A stretch of DNA of 64,000 nucleotides from Paenibacillus doosanensis (lineage in GTDB: Bacteria; Bacillota; Bacilli; Paenibacillales; NBRC-103111), in NCBI RefSeq assembly GCF_025060755.1, contig NZ_JANYUY010000012.1, positions 62,001-126,000 of the forward strand, given 5' to 3'. The notes beneath the pieces are model-generated. The model made no database searches. It had not been told where the DNA came from and saw only the letters and a list, made by a program, of their open reading frames with translations. A program made the position numbers and the translations under genes. Shown in pieces: positions 1-9,223 of this stretch (position 1 is the first letter of the stretch; each line of letters starts with the position of its first letter).

Positions 1-2
1 CG

Positions 3-1142
3 AGCGTAACGCGTACGAGTGTGCAACTGTCTTGGCCAAAGGCAACGGATAATGTTGGGGTAACTGGCTACCGGATATACATGAATGGTACGGAGCACAT
101 GACGGTCAGCGGAAGCATCTACGGAACGAGTATTGACAGCTTGAGCGCAAATACCATGTATACATTCAAAGTAACAGCTTATGATGCAGCGGGGAATGAG
201 AGTGAATTTGGGTTAAGTCGAACGGTGAGGACGCTTGCGCGTTCTTCCTCTAGCTCGGGAGGCGGCTTATCTAGTAATGCCAGCTTGAAAACGTTCGAAA
301 TATGGACAGACGGCCAACGCCTTTCCCTAACGCCGTCGTTTACGATGGAGACATACTCTTACAGGGCCAGAACGGAAGCAAAACAAATTGAGGTGAGGGC
401 AACTGTAGATCATACGGCTGCCAAAGCGACATGGCAAGAGCAGACGATTAGCGATGGCATTCAAATCGAGCTGGAAGAGGGAGAGAACATCATTCCGATT
501 ACTGTTCAAGCGGAAGATGGGTCCCGGAGAACTTATACGCTTGTCATAGAGAAAGTGGTTCCCGAACCGCAAGAACCTAAACCATCTGCGGCCTCATTAA
601 TCGACATTGAGGGACACTGGGCAGAAAATGATATTAATCGTGCTGCGGCAAATGGCATTGTCAACGGATATCCGGATGGCGCATTCAAACCGAACAATCC
701 TGTCACCCGCGCCGAGTTTACGGTTATGCTGGCAGGTGCTCTGAAACTGAAAGGGGAGGTTTCCTCCTTGACGTTCACCGATAACGATCAAATAGGGAGA
801 TGGGCAATAACGGCAGTAGAGCAGGTCGTTCAGGCAGGTATCGTCAACGGATATGAAGACGGCAGCTTCCGTCCCAATGACTACATTTCCCGTGCAGAGA
901 TGGCGGCAATGATCGCGCGGGCGCTCAAGAAGGAAATTAACGCTAATGCGTTTACCGATTTTGCCGATGACGAAGCGATACCACAATGGGCAAAAGGAGC
1001 GATAAAGGCGACTAGAACGCTTGGAATAGTAGATGGCCGCGGTTCGAACCAATTTGCACCGAATGAAACAGCAACGCGAGGAGAAGCAACAGTCATGCTG
1101 CTAAGAATGCTCAAACAATTGGAGAGTGACAGGGCGGGCTGA
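3..1142 (+). CDS. SLH-domain surface protein, 3' end (partial)
   Basis: The reading frame is open to the left window edge, so only the C-terminal part of a larger secreted protein is seen. In order it shows a fibronectin type III repeat (ending near TYDAAGNESEFG-like residues), a Ser/Gly linker, a cadherin-like beta-sandwich segment (about residues 90-185), and three S-layer homology repeats (about 195-370) with the typical NGYPDGAFKPN, NGYEDGSFRPN and TRAE/SRAE signatures. SLH repeats bind pyruvylated secondary wall polymer, so the protein is inferred to be anchored non-covalently to the cell wall. A strong hairpin follows the stop. The catalytic or binding part, if any, lies upstream of the window, so substrate cannot be inferred. 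Confidence 0.9.
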   Translation, partial: SVTRTSVQLSWPKATDNVGVTGYRIYMNGTEHMTVSGSIYGTSIDSLSANTMYTFKVTAYDAAGNESEFGLSRTVRTLARSSSSSGGGLSSNASLKTFEIWTDGQRLSLTPSFTMETYSYRARTEAKQIEVRATVDHTAAKATWQEQTISDGIQIELEEGENIIPITVQAEDGSRRTYTLVIEKVVPEPQEPKPSAASLIDIEGHWAENDINRAAANGIVNGYPDGAFKPNNPVTRAEFTVMLAGALKLKGEVSSLTFTDNDQIGRWAITAVEQVVQAGIVNGYEDGSFRPNDYISRAEMAAMIARALKKEINANAFTDFADDEAIPQWAKGAIKATRTLGIVDGRGSNQFAPNETATRGEATVMLLRMLKQLESDRAG

Positions 1143-1195
1143 CTGTTTCGAAACGTTCACGTTGCAGCATAAAAGGTGCTGCTAATACTCGATGT

Positions 1196-1230
1196 AATAG
1201 GCGATTGACCTTGACGGTCAATCGCCTATT
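1196..1230. terminator. Perfect 15-bp hairpin after the SLH gene
   Basis: AATAGGCGATTGACC at 1196-1210 pairs perfectly with 1216-1230 across a 5-base loop. There is no long T run on the plus strand, so it is a hairpin of probable terminator function rather than a textbook intrinsic terminator. Confidence 0.7.
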
Positions 1231-1394
1231 ATTGCAGGTAAAATGTATATACGAATTGAGACGCTGAATAAAAATGGATTTTCAATCCATATTAAATCAT
1301 ATTGATTCATATTGATTAAAGGGATACATGCAGTGGAGTATGGAGTTGTTTCGCTTTCAGAGATAACCGGCTTTACAACAAAATCCGAAGAGTT

Positions 1395-1685
1395 TTCCCG
1401 TTAACTTGCTACAAGAAAATGCCGTGCGACAATCCGATTTATTATGATGAAAGCACGGACACATGGAATGTTTTTAAATACGAGGACGTTAAGCGTGTAC
1501 TGACTGACACCGAGCTGTTTTCAAGCGTAAGAAACCGCACTATTACTAATGTAGGAACAGGTACGGAGGAAGGCAACTTTCCGGACCATATCAATATCCA
1601 TGACAGTGACCCGCCTCAGCACCGCAAATCCCGTTCCCTGCTTTCATTGAACCCGTTGCAGGCTTCGATTTGGAAGCAAGCTTAA
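1395..1685 (+). pseudogene. Cytochrome P450 N-terminal remnant
   Basis: The frame reads FPLTCYKKM followed by NPIYYDESTDTWNVF, KYEDVKRVL and DPPQHRKSRSLLS, which are the N-terminal blocks of bacterial class I P450s (helix A/B region and the DPPxHxxxR segment of helix C). Everything after about residue 95 is missing: no I-helix threonine, ExxR or heme-binding Cys loop follows, and the frame ends in unrelated residues. A full P450 has about 400 residues. The first ATG (1419) has no convincing ribosome site, and homology extends upstream of it, so this is a decayed fragment and not an expressed short gene. Confidence 0.75.
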
Positions 1686-1701
1686 CGCCCACTGCTGCCG
1701 G

Positions 1702-1729
1702 AGAGGACCTGAAATAGGTTCTCTTTTTT
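1702..1729 (+). terminator. Intrinsic terminator
   Basis: AGAGGACCT (1702-1710) pairs with AGGTTCTCT (1716-1724) with one G-T wobble, followed by five T. It probably belonged to the now broken P450 gene. Confidence 0.75.
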
Positions 1730-1791
1730 AATTATTCAATGTTTGCGCAAATCGCGGATTGCTTTATATATAATTTCATCAATGAGGGCGC

Positions 1792-1926
1792 ATGTATATG
1801 CATATGGCAATAGATGCAGCACAAGATGAACAAATGCAATCATTACAATGTACTCCTCTTTATCGTTTTAAGGATATTATTTACAAATTATTTAAAATAA
1901 AACCATTAATTGTAAAAATGGAATGA
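1792..1926 (+). CDS. Possible 44-residue hypothetical protein
   Basis: An ATG-initiated frame encodes MYMHMAIDAAQDEQMQSLQ and ends in a basic, hydrophobic tail. Only a weak GAGGG lies upstream. The surrounding 1686-2066 stretch is AT-rich, otherwise without a convincing gene, and lies between two decayed genes, so this frame may be chance. No family recognised. Confidence 0.2.
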   Translation: MYMHMAIDAAQDEQMQSLQCTPLYRFKDIIYKLFKIKPLIVKME

Positions 1927-2066
1927 ATAGGCGTTACGTCATCCTTCGACGGTGATACAGTCCGCGGGCCATTTTGTCACTATTGACGATGAAGAAGAGA
2001 TGAGTGATTTAGCGTAAAAGAGGAAGTTATCGCACGATTGTCAGGCCAATCGAATTGAAACTATAG

Positions 2067-4091
2067 CAAATAAAAACTTCCATTCACTTCGAGGACTCGG
2101 TTCTGGAGCAAGCCGTACGGAATGAGCTGAAGCTGGGTTCGGACGCGGTCTTGGACTTCAAAGCGCTGCAGAATTTGACATCCTTATTCACGGATGGGAA
2201 GGAAAAGATACATAGCTTAAAGGGCTTGGAATATGCCTTTAACCTGCAAACTTTGTTTATACCCGGCGAAAATATTTCCGATTTAAAGCCGATCGGCAGC
2301 CTTTATAACTTAACGTTTCTGGTTTTGAACAACAATCAAATTCGCGATATTTGTCCGGTAGCGGGGCTATACAAGCTGAAAAGGCTGGTTGTCAGCGACA
2401 ATCAGATTGAGGATATCGGATGCCTGTCGCGGATGAATTCGTTGACCGACCTGCTCGCTTCGGATAACAAGATCACGAGCATTGCTCCTCTCGCTAAGCT
2501 AAATATAGAATGGCTGGGCTTGGAAGGCAATCCGATCGAAGATATTACCGCCGTAAGCTCAATGAACAAACTGAAGCATCTTTATGTTGACGGCAGCGCT
2601 CTTAACGCTCCGTCCAAGTCGCTGGTAAGCCGTTTTGAGCAGTCTGGAGTGGCAGTGAATCGCGGCCAGGCAGAAACCGACACCATCTCCGGCGTATCCG
2701 TCTTCGTTCAAGACGTCAGGGTGTTGTTTGAACGGGCGCCGATCATCGATGACGGTACGACGCTGGTCCAATTTCGCCCCCTCTTTGAAAAGCTGGGCTT
2801 TGCTGTGAAGTGGGATGAGGACACGAGGAGTATAAGGGCCGAGAAAGCGGGAACTTCACTGATCATGCAGGCAGACCATACGGAAGCTGTCTTAAACGGC
2901 GATACCGTTACCTTAGAGGTCGCACCGCGGAATGTGGACGGCAGCATGATGGTGCCGGTTCGATTCGTAAGCGAGGCTTCCCATTTGGAAGCCACCTGGG
3001 ATCAACGGGCCAAGGCGGTCTACTTGTGGCCTGATCGGACGATAACGGCTCCAAGCGGCTTGTTCAGCATAAAGGTAGGGGGCAAATGGGTCGCCAAATC
3101 GCCCGTATCGAAAATTAACTATGATTTATATATGGAAAACGGAAGCAAGGTGTTGATGGCCTTTGTTGAGCGCAAAGCGGATATTGAAGACGGGTTCACG
3201 CTGGACGATTATGAAGCGGCGTTAAAAGAATCGCTGGAGAAGGTCAATATTAAGCCTTCCGAGACCAAATCGATCACCGTCGATCATATGAATGCGCGGC
3301 AGCTCTCGTATTCGATGGAATCGGCTAACGGCGCAAAGTATGAATATGTGCTAACGATAGCGGAAGGCCAATATAACTTTTTCCGAATGGGTGTGGCAAG
3401 CACAGACGCTATCGGGACGGAAACCGAACAAGATTACGAGAACATCCTGCAGTCGCTTAAGGAATTGAAGACGACGGATCAGCTAAGTGAAGAAAAGTTC
3501 GGCGCCTTGAAGCCGGTAGAGCGGGTGTTGGATGCAGCGCGCTATTATCGGGAGCTGGGATTTTTCGCGGGCGACCAATCATTATCCGGCCAGCAATTTG
3601 ACGATAAATTCAAAAAGGTGCATGAGGAGTTAAAAGGGGAGAATTGGGACCCCTTCGATTCTTCCGAATATTATGATTCGTTGGCCGAGCTGTACATTCT
3701 CGGAGAAGACAAGAAGCGAGTATGGCTCAAAGACACGGAAGCCGATGTCGGCGAAGGGAACGAGATTTATGCGAGGACGCTGAAGCAGTGGAGCGATATT
3801 TCGCGCGGCGCCTTCCAGCCTACGGAAATACAAGAAAATTGGAAGTCGAAGGAAGGACCTGTCGAGATCAGCTTTATGTTGAACGGAAAGAAACGGACGA
3901 TTCATCCTCAATATATGAATGATTTTATCGACGTAGGTATATTGGCCGAAATCAACGAGATGATTCAAGACAGCGGGTATCAATTTGTTTGTGTGGAAAT
4001 CGATCAAACGGTGTTCGTGACGGTGCTGAACGCTTCGGAAAAGGATAAGATCAGCAAGGATCGCTTTTTGCCGTTTAGCGAAAATATATAA
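2067..4091 (+). pseudogene. LRR + copper-amine-oxidase-N-like protein lacking its signal-peptide end
   Basis: The open frame begins right after a TAG at 2064-2066. It starts with the capping segment typical of Paenibacillus leucine-rich-repeat proteins (IHFEDSVLEQAVRNELKL), then about six internalin-like LRRs (to about residue 175 counted from the TTG at 2151), then a copper amine oxidase N-terminal-like domain (GTTLVQFRPLFEKLGFAV, MVPVRFVSEA), then a long C-terminal region of unknown fold. Proteins of this type are normally secreted, yet no signal peptide, no in-frame ATG/GTG and no ribosome site precede the cap. The first possible start is TTG 2151, inside the cap. I infer loss of the 5' end, consistent with the decayed DNA upstream; an unrecognised start cannot be excluded. 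Confidence 0.65.
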
Positions 4092-4104
4092 TACAAATAT
4101 TTCC

Positions 4105-4145
4105 AACCATCCTGGGTTTATGTTCGGCCTGGGATGGTTTTTTTA
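4105..4145 (+). terminator. Intrinsic terminator
   Basis: AACCATCC (4105-4112) pairs with GGATGGTT (4132-4139), followed by a T-rich run. It ends the LRR frame. Confidence 0.85.
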
Positions 4146-4146
4146 T

Positions 4147-4165
4147 TGTTTAGGGGGATTTGTTC
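4147..4165 (+). repeat. Terminator-following repeat, short copy
   Basis: TGTTTAG joined directly to GGGGATTTGTTC. These are the two outer ends of the longer repeat at 39194-39271, so this copy looks internally deleted. As in the other copies, it begins within a few bases of an intrinsic terminator T run. Confidence 0.5.
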
Positions 4166-4328
4166 GTTTTTCCGCCTTGGAGACAGATCCATCTTAAAAA
4201 TGGAATATCTCCGGAAAAATTCGTGATTGCAAGATGAAAGACGGTACATGCCTAGAAAATATAAATATATACAGCCGTCGTCTCCGTCCGTAGACTTGAT
4301 TGTAAATTCACATTAGAGAGGTGACGCC

Positions 4329-5231
4329 TTGAGAACTGCAATCTCAACATTGGTCAAGCATAAGTACGTTTATTTCATGCTGCTGCCGGTACTTGTCTAT
4401 TATTTCCTCTTTCATTATGTACCTATGGCCGGCGCAATTATCGCTTTCAAAAATTATACCCCCGCACGCGGAATTATGGACAGTCCGTGGGTAGGCTTGG
4501 CCAACTTTAAAGACTTTTTTGAAAGCGTCTACTTATGGCGGCTGGTCAGGAATACGCTTACCATCAATTTGTATGAGCTGCTGATCGGATTTCCGGCCCC
4601 CATTATTCTTGCCCTGCTGCTTAATGAAGTGCGAAGTCGGATGTTCAAGCGCACGGTACAGACCATTACTTACCTGCCCCATTTCATTTCGGTCGTCGTA
4701 GCGGTAGGTATGGTGCTGGACTTCTTTTCCTCGGATGGGATCATTAATGCCTTGGTCGCCAAGCTCGGGGGAGAACCGGTATCTTACATGACGGAGCCCA
4801 ATCTGTTTTATTCCATCTTCGTCGGCTCCAACGTCTGGCAGCATCTGGGCTGGAAAAGCATCATCTATCTGGCGGCGCTAAGCGCGATCGATCCTGCCTT
4901 GTACGAAGCGGCCAATGTGGATGGCGCGGGGCGTTGGGCCAAATTAAGGCACATCACCTTGCCGGGGATTACGCCGATCATCGTCATTATGCTGATCCTT
5001 CAAATCGGCAGCATGATGACGGTAGGTTTTGAGAAAGTAATGCTCATGTACAATCCGTCTATTTATGAAACGGCGGACGTCATCTCCACCTTTGTTTACC
5101 GCAAAGGGCTGCAGGATATGAATTACAGCTACAGCACGGCGGTCGGTCTGTTCAATTCGGCGATCAACTTTACGCTGCTCATTCTGGCGAACACGATCAG
5201 CCGCAAAATAAGCGAAAACAGTTTATGGTAG
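4329..5231 (+). CDS. Oligosaccharide ABC transporter permease, LplB type
   Basis: A 300-residue inner-membrane permease with about six hydrophobic segments. It opens with the LplB-family pattern (VYYFLFHYVPMAGAIIAFKN) and carries the EAA loop (YEAANVDGAGRWAKLRHITLP) that docks on the shared MsmX-type ATPase. The start is a TTG at 4329 behind GAGAGGTG; there is no in-frame ATG with a better site. It begins an operon with the second permease (stop overlaps that gene's ribosome site), the binding lipoprotein and the esterase. The substrate is inferred to be a plant cell-wall oligosaccharide from the esterase downstream. No ATPase gene is present, as is usual for this class. Confidence 0.9.
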   Translation: MRTAISTLVKHKYVYFMLLPVLVYYFLFHYVPMAGAIIAFKNYTPARGIMDSPWVGLANFKDFFESVYLWRLVRNTLTINLYELLIGFPAPIILALLLNEVRSRMFKRTVQTITYLPHFISVVVAVGMVLDFFSSDGIINALVAKLGGEPVSYMTEPNLFYSIFVGSNVWQHLGWKSIIYLAALSAIDPALYEAANVDGAGRWAKLRHITLPGITPIIVIMLILQIGSMMTVGFEKVMLMYNPSIYETADVISTFVYRKGLQDMNYSYSTAVGLFNSAINFTLLILANTISRKISENSLW

Positions 5232-5248
5232 GAGGCGACGAGGCAACT

Positions 5249-6133
5249 ATGATGCTGCGCAATGAATCCGTTCCCAGCCGGCTTTTTGATTTATTCAACG
5301 TATTGCTGCTTTTGCTGTTAGTCGTGGTTACGGCATACCCCTGCCTGTATGTACTGTTCGCTTCTATCTCGGACGGAGTATCGCTGAACGTCGGAAGCAA
5401 GCTTCTTTACGGACCAAGGGGCTTCCAGCTGGAATCTTACAAAAGAGTGTTCAGCAACCCCATGCTGTGGACGGGCTACCTCAATACTTTGATTTATGTG
5501 GTGCTGGGCACGGCCCTGAATTTGCTCCTGACCTGCTTTGCGGCTTACGGCTTATCCCGTACGTATTTGCCGGGCAGAAAGACGATGATGAAGTTCATCA
5601 TTTTCACGATGTTTTTTTCCGGGGGGATGATTCCTTCATATCTTCTTGTGATGAATTTAGGCATGATCAACACAATCTTTGCCATGATCGTTCCCGGAGC
5701 GATCAGTACGTGGAATTTGATTATTTTGCGGACCGCTTTTATGGCGCTGCCCCCGAGCCTGGAGGAGTCGGCGAAGATCGACGGCGCTAACGATTTTTTC
5801 ATCTTATTCCGCATCGTGATTCCTCTATGTTTGCCCGCCTTGTCGGTCATTTTGCTGTACTATGCCGTAGGGCATTGGAATGCATTCTTCGATGCTCTTA
5901 TTTACTTGAGAAAAAGGGAAATGTTCCCGATTCAGATGGTTTTGCGCGAAATTCTGATCCTTAACGATTCCTCCATGCTGGTCGGGGTAACCGACAGTGT
6001 GGACCGTATGCAGGAAACCATCCCGCTCAAATACGCCACCATCATCGTGTCGTCGCTTCCGGTGTTGTTTCTGTATCCGTTTCTGCAGAAGTATTTTGTG
6101 CAAGGGATGATGATCGGCGCGATTAAGGAGTAA
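5249..6133 (+). CDS. Oligosaccharide ABC transporter permease, YtcP/LplC type
   Basis: A 294-residue permease of the YtcP/LplC class with about six membrane segments, a GGMIPSYLLV motif and the EAA loop EESAKIDGANDFFILFRI. The open frame reaches back to an ATG at 5225 inside the preceding gene, but AGGAGG at 5230-5235 points to the ATG at 5249 (or 5252). It ends in the family signature FLQKYFVQGMMIGAIKE. It is the heterodimer partner of the permease just upstream. Confidence 0.9.
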   Translation: MMLRNESVPSRLFDLFNVLLLLLLVVVTAYPCLYVLFASISDGVSLNVGSKLLYGPRGFQLESYKRVFSNPMLWTGYLNTLIYVVLGTALNLLLTCFAAYGLSRTYLPGRKTMMKFIIFTMFFSGGMIPSYLLVMNLGMINTIFAMIVPGAISTWNLIILRTAFMALPPSLEESAKIDGANDFFILFRIVIPLCLPALSVILLYYAVGHWNAFFDALIYLRKREMFPIQMVLREILILNDSSMLVGVTDSVDRMQETIPLKYATIIVSSLPVLFLYPFLQKYFVQGMMIGAIKE

Positions 6134-6164
6134 GCGGCGGATGATCGCGACCTTGCGGCTTTAG

Positions 6165-6325
6165 AAGCGGTGAACAAGCGGCCGAAGAGTCGATAGAAAG
6201 TTGGAGCAGCGTAAGCGGTCGCCTTTGTAGACGGATTTTCCCCGTTTCACGGGCTTACCTATTCAAGAAATCTGAGAACGACAGCGATCGTAAGATGCTT
6301 TAGCATGTGCAGTGAACGTTTTCCG
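6165..6325 (+). repeat. Dispersed intergenic repeat, family 1, copy A
   Basis: Shares the blocks GCCTTTGTAGACGGAT (6221-6236), CAAGAAATC and AGCGATCG-AAGATGCTTT with copies at 56583-56742 and 58623-58764. It fills the 235-base gap between the second permease and the binding lipoprotein. No coding potential is seen. Confidence 0.7.
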
Positions 6326-6368
6326 CGACCCTTGTATGTAGTACAGCCCAATATTCCAGGAGGTTCCT

Positions 6369-7967
6369 ATGAAAAAGAAATTCAGATATCCATTGACTAC
6401 ACGTGCGTTGTCCGTGATCATGAGCTTAAGCGTGCTGTCGGCCTGCACGTCCCCGGCGGCGGAACATTCCGCGGAAGGAAACCGGCAGGGAGAGGCGGGA
6501 CAGAAGCTGCAAAGCATTAAAGTGTTCACGGAGATGGGCTCTTGGGCGGCGCAATCGATCAAAAATTACGGAGAAAATCTCGTGTTCCAGGAAATGGAGA
6601 AAAAAACCGGGGTGAAGGTGGATTGGATTCATCCCCCGGCAGGGCAGAGTAAAGAGCAATTTAACTTGATGATCGCCTCCAACGATTTGCCGGATGTGAT
6701 CGTGTACGACTGGTTCAGCGCCCCGGGCGGGATGAAGAAATATGTGGATGATGGCGTGATCGTTGATTTAACGCCTTATATAAGCAGCAAAGCGCCGAAT
6801 TTCACGAAGCTGATGAACGAAAATCCGGAAGCCAAAAAGCAAAGCATGGATGATGAAAGCAAATTTTACTGCATGCCGATGCTGCGGCTTCAGGATTCGC
6901 TCCGGGTTACGGACGGGCCTCAAGTGCGGATGGATTGGCTGGAGCAGCTTAATTTGAAGAAGCCGGCGACCGTCGATGACTGGTACAGCATGCTGAAGGC
7001 GTTCAAGGCGCAAAACCCGAGCGGTTGGCCCATGACAGGCCAGAAGTTTATAGGGAATAACGGCATCGGCAATCTGGTAGGCGCCTGGGGATTATCGTAT
7101 GATTTCTATGTGGACGGCGGCACGATCAAGTACGGGCCAATGAACCCGAAATTCAAAGATGCACTTGCCTTTATCAATAAGCTTTTCAGCGAGGGGCTGA
7201 TCGATCCGGACTATATGCTCAATAACAGGGAAAAGCAGGATGCCAAGGTAACCGGCGGTACATCCGGGGCTTTATTCGCGGTGCAGCCAAGTAATTTTAT
7301 GAGAACTATGGTTGAATCCGGACGCGATCCGAAGTTCCGTGTGGAGGGTGTTTCCTGGCCGACAGGACCGGCCGGCAAGCCTTACTCGCTGAACAGCTCC
7401 TACACGTATGAAGTGTTGGCGCCTTGTGCGGCCGTAACCAAGAAAGCCAAACATCCGGAGGAAATTGTAGCCTGGCTGGATTATGCATACGGTCAAGAAG
7501 GAAACATGCTCTTTAACCTAGGCGTAGAGAATATGACTTATGTCATGAAAGACGGGAAGGCCGAGAATACCGATCTGATCAATAAAAATAAAGACGGCTT
7601 GTCGTCTTCCGCCGCTTTGGGCAAATATACGATGGCGCTGAACGGCTGGGCGATGGCGCAGGATGTCCAGTATCACCGGCAGCTTATGATGCCTTACGGT
7701 TATCCGGCGGCCGATCATTGGCGCACCGCCGATGTAAGCTTGATTGTGCCCCGCTTGACCTTCACGGCGGAGGAAACCCAGCAGGTAGCGCGCATTAAAA
7801 CGGACATCGATACGTATGCTCAGGAAATGTTCGATAAGTTTACGACCGGCAAAGAGCCTCTCGACAACTACGACAAATTTACTCAGCGCCTGAAGGATAT
7901 GGGAATCGAGCAGCTGACCAAGACCTACCAAGCGGCCTTTGACCGTTATCAGAAGCGGGGAAAATAG
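6369..7967 (+). CDS. Sugar-binding lipoprotein, LipO/LplA type
   Basis: A 532-residue extracellular solute-binding protein. The signal peptide has a basic start, a hydrophobic core and a lipobox LSAC with Cys26 as the lipidation site. The mature part begins with a Lipoprotein-typical SIKVFTEMG stretch and contains the NDLPDVIVYDW segment of this family. Start fixed by AGGAGG at 6358-6363. It supplies substrate to the two permeases upstream, which are read in the same direction with the repeat element in between. Confidence 0.9.
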   Translation: MKKKFRYPLTTRALSVIMSLSVLSACTSPAAEHSAEGNRQGEAGQKLQSIKVFTEMGSWAAQSIKNYGENLVFQEMEKKTGVKVDWIHPPAGQSKEQFNLMIASNDLPDVIVYDWFSAPGGMKKYVDDGVIVDLTPYISSKAPNFTKLMNENPEAKKQSMDDESKFYCMPMLRLQDSLRVTDGPQVRMDWLEQLNLKKPATVDDWYSMLKAFKAQNPSGWPMTGQKFIGNNGIGNLVGAWGLSYDFYVDGGTIKYGPMNPKFKDALAFINKLFSEGLIDPDYMLNNREKQDAKVTGGTSGALFAVQPSNFMRTMVESGRDPKFRVEGVSWPTGPAGKPYSLNSSYTYEVLAPCAAVTKKAKHPEEIVAWLDYAYGQEGNMLFNLGVENMTYVMKDGKAENTDLINKNKDGLSSSAALGKYTMALNGWAMAQDVQYHRQLMMPYGYPAADHWRTADVSLIVPRLTFTAEETQQVARIKTDIDTYAQEMFDKFTTGKEPLDNYDKFTQRLKDMGIEQLTKTYQAAFDRYQKRGK

Positions 7968-8025
7968 CCTCTAAGATTCCCTGAAAGGGATATTCAATAA
8001 TATAAAAAAGAAAGCGAGTGAGAAA

Positions 8026-9144
8026 ATGAATTATCGTCTACCCGATAAACCGATATTACCGGACCCTCTGATTGGAAATAGGGGAGAGCAGATTGTATCT
8101 CCCAAGCAGTGGCGCGAGCAGCGGCGATCCGAGATTGTCGAGTTGTTCCGGCAGCATGTCTATGGAAGATGCCCGATAGGCCGTCCGCGCAGCCAAAGTT
8201 TTGAAGTGGCGGATCAAAGCGGAGGATGGATGAACGGAACAGCGGTAAGGAAGAAAATAAACATCAGATTTGACGGACCCGGGGGAACGGGAGTCATCCA
8301 TCTCTATCTTTTTGTACCCATCACCGAGGGGAAGAAGGTTCCGGCTTTTTTGCTGATATGCAATCGGGAACAGGAAAATATGGACCCGGATCGGAAGGTG
8401 CAAAGCCCCTTCTGGCCGGCGGAAGACATCGTGTCGCGGGGGTATGCTGCAGCTGTGTTCCATGTTCAGGATGCGGACCCGGACTTCGATGACGGGTTCC
8501 GCAATGGGGTACACGGCATATGGGAAGCGGCGGAGGCTCCGCGGCCGGCCGATGCCTGGGGCACGATCGGCGCGTGGGCGTGGGGCGCCAGCAGGGTCAT
8601 GGATTATTTCGAGGCCGATCCGGATATCGATGAAGCGCGGGTTGCCGTCGTCGGGCACTCCCGCGGGGGGAAAACCGCTCTTTGGTGCGGGGCGCAGGAC
8701 GAGCGCTTCGCATTGGTAGTGAGCAACGACTCCGGCTGCACCGGGGCTGCCATTACCCGCGGCAAACAAGGCGAAACCGTGCAAGATATTAACCAGCGGT
8801 TTCCTCACTGGTTTTGCGAAAATTACAAGGGCTTTAACGGCAGAGAGCATGATTTGCCGGTGGATCAGCATATGCTGCTTGCCCTCATCGCTCCGCGGCT
8901 GCTCTACGTTGCAAGCGCGACCGAAGACATATGGGCCGATCCCGCATCGGAATTCCTTGCTTGCATGCATGCGAATCCCGTTTATAAGCTGCTGGGTTTC
9001 CTCGGATTCGAAGCAGAGGGATCTCCGCTGCCGGAAGTGCCGATACACGAAGGCAGGATCGGGTATCATTTGAGAACGGGAAAGCATGATTTGACGCGGT
9101 ACGACTGGAACTGCTTTATGGATTTCGCAGACCGTCATATGTAA
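8026..9144 (+). CDS. Glucuronoyl esterase-like hydrolase (CE15 family)
   Basis: A 372-residue alpha/beta hydrolase. The nucleophile elbow is GHSRGGKT with Ser212, in the CE15 pattern GxSRxGK. Further CE15 marks are SNDSGCTGAA, FPHWFCENY, DQHMLLALIAPR, ASATEDIWADP and, near the end, GYHLRTGKHDLTRYDW with the probable catalytic His. Family members cleave the ester between 4-O-methyl-glucuronic acid on xylan and lignin alcohols. No signal peptide is seen, so it is inferred to act in the cytoplasm on imported fragments, which is unusual for the family. It ends the uptake operon. Confidence 0.8.
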   Translation: MNYRLPDKPILPDPLIGNRGEQIVSPKQWREQRRSEIVELFRQHVYGRCPIGRPRSQSFEVADQSGGWMNGTAVRKKINIRFDGPGGTGVIHLYLFVPITEGKKVPAFLLICNREQENMDPDRKVQSPFWPAEDIVSRGYAAAVFHVQDADPDFDDGFRNGVHGIWEAAEAPRPADAWGTIGAWAWGASRVMDYFEADPDIDEARVAVVGHSRGGKTALWCGAQDERFALVVSNDSGCTGAAITRGKQGETVQDINQRFPHWFCENYKGFNGREHDLPVDQHMLLALIAPRLLYVASATEDIWADPASEFLACMHANPVYKLLGFLGFEAEGSPLPEVPIHEGRIGYHLRTGKHDLTRYDWNCFMDFADRHM

Positions 9145-9223
9145 GGGTAATCTAATCGTCAACGCCGATTTATGCTATAGTGAGAGAAAGCGTTTTTAGT
9201 ACGAGCAGGGGGAAGTGATCGGG

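Noticed and set aside
9184-9197. Possible catabolite-responsive element before the AraC gene at 9224
   Set aside because: AGAAAGCGTTTTTA has the right core but misses key outer bases of the cre consensus; kept out of the feature list.
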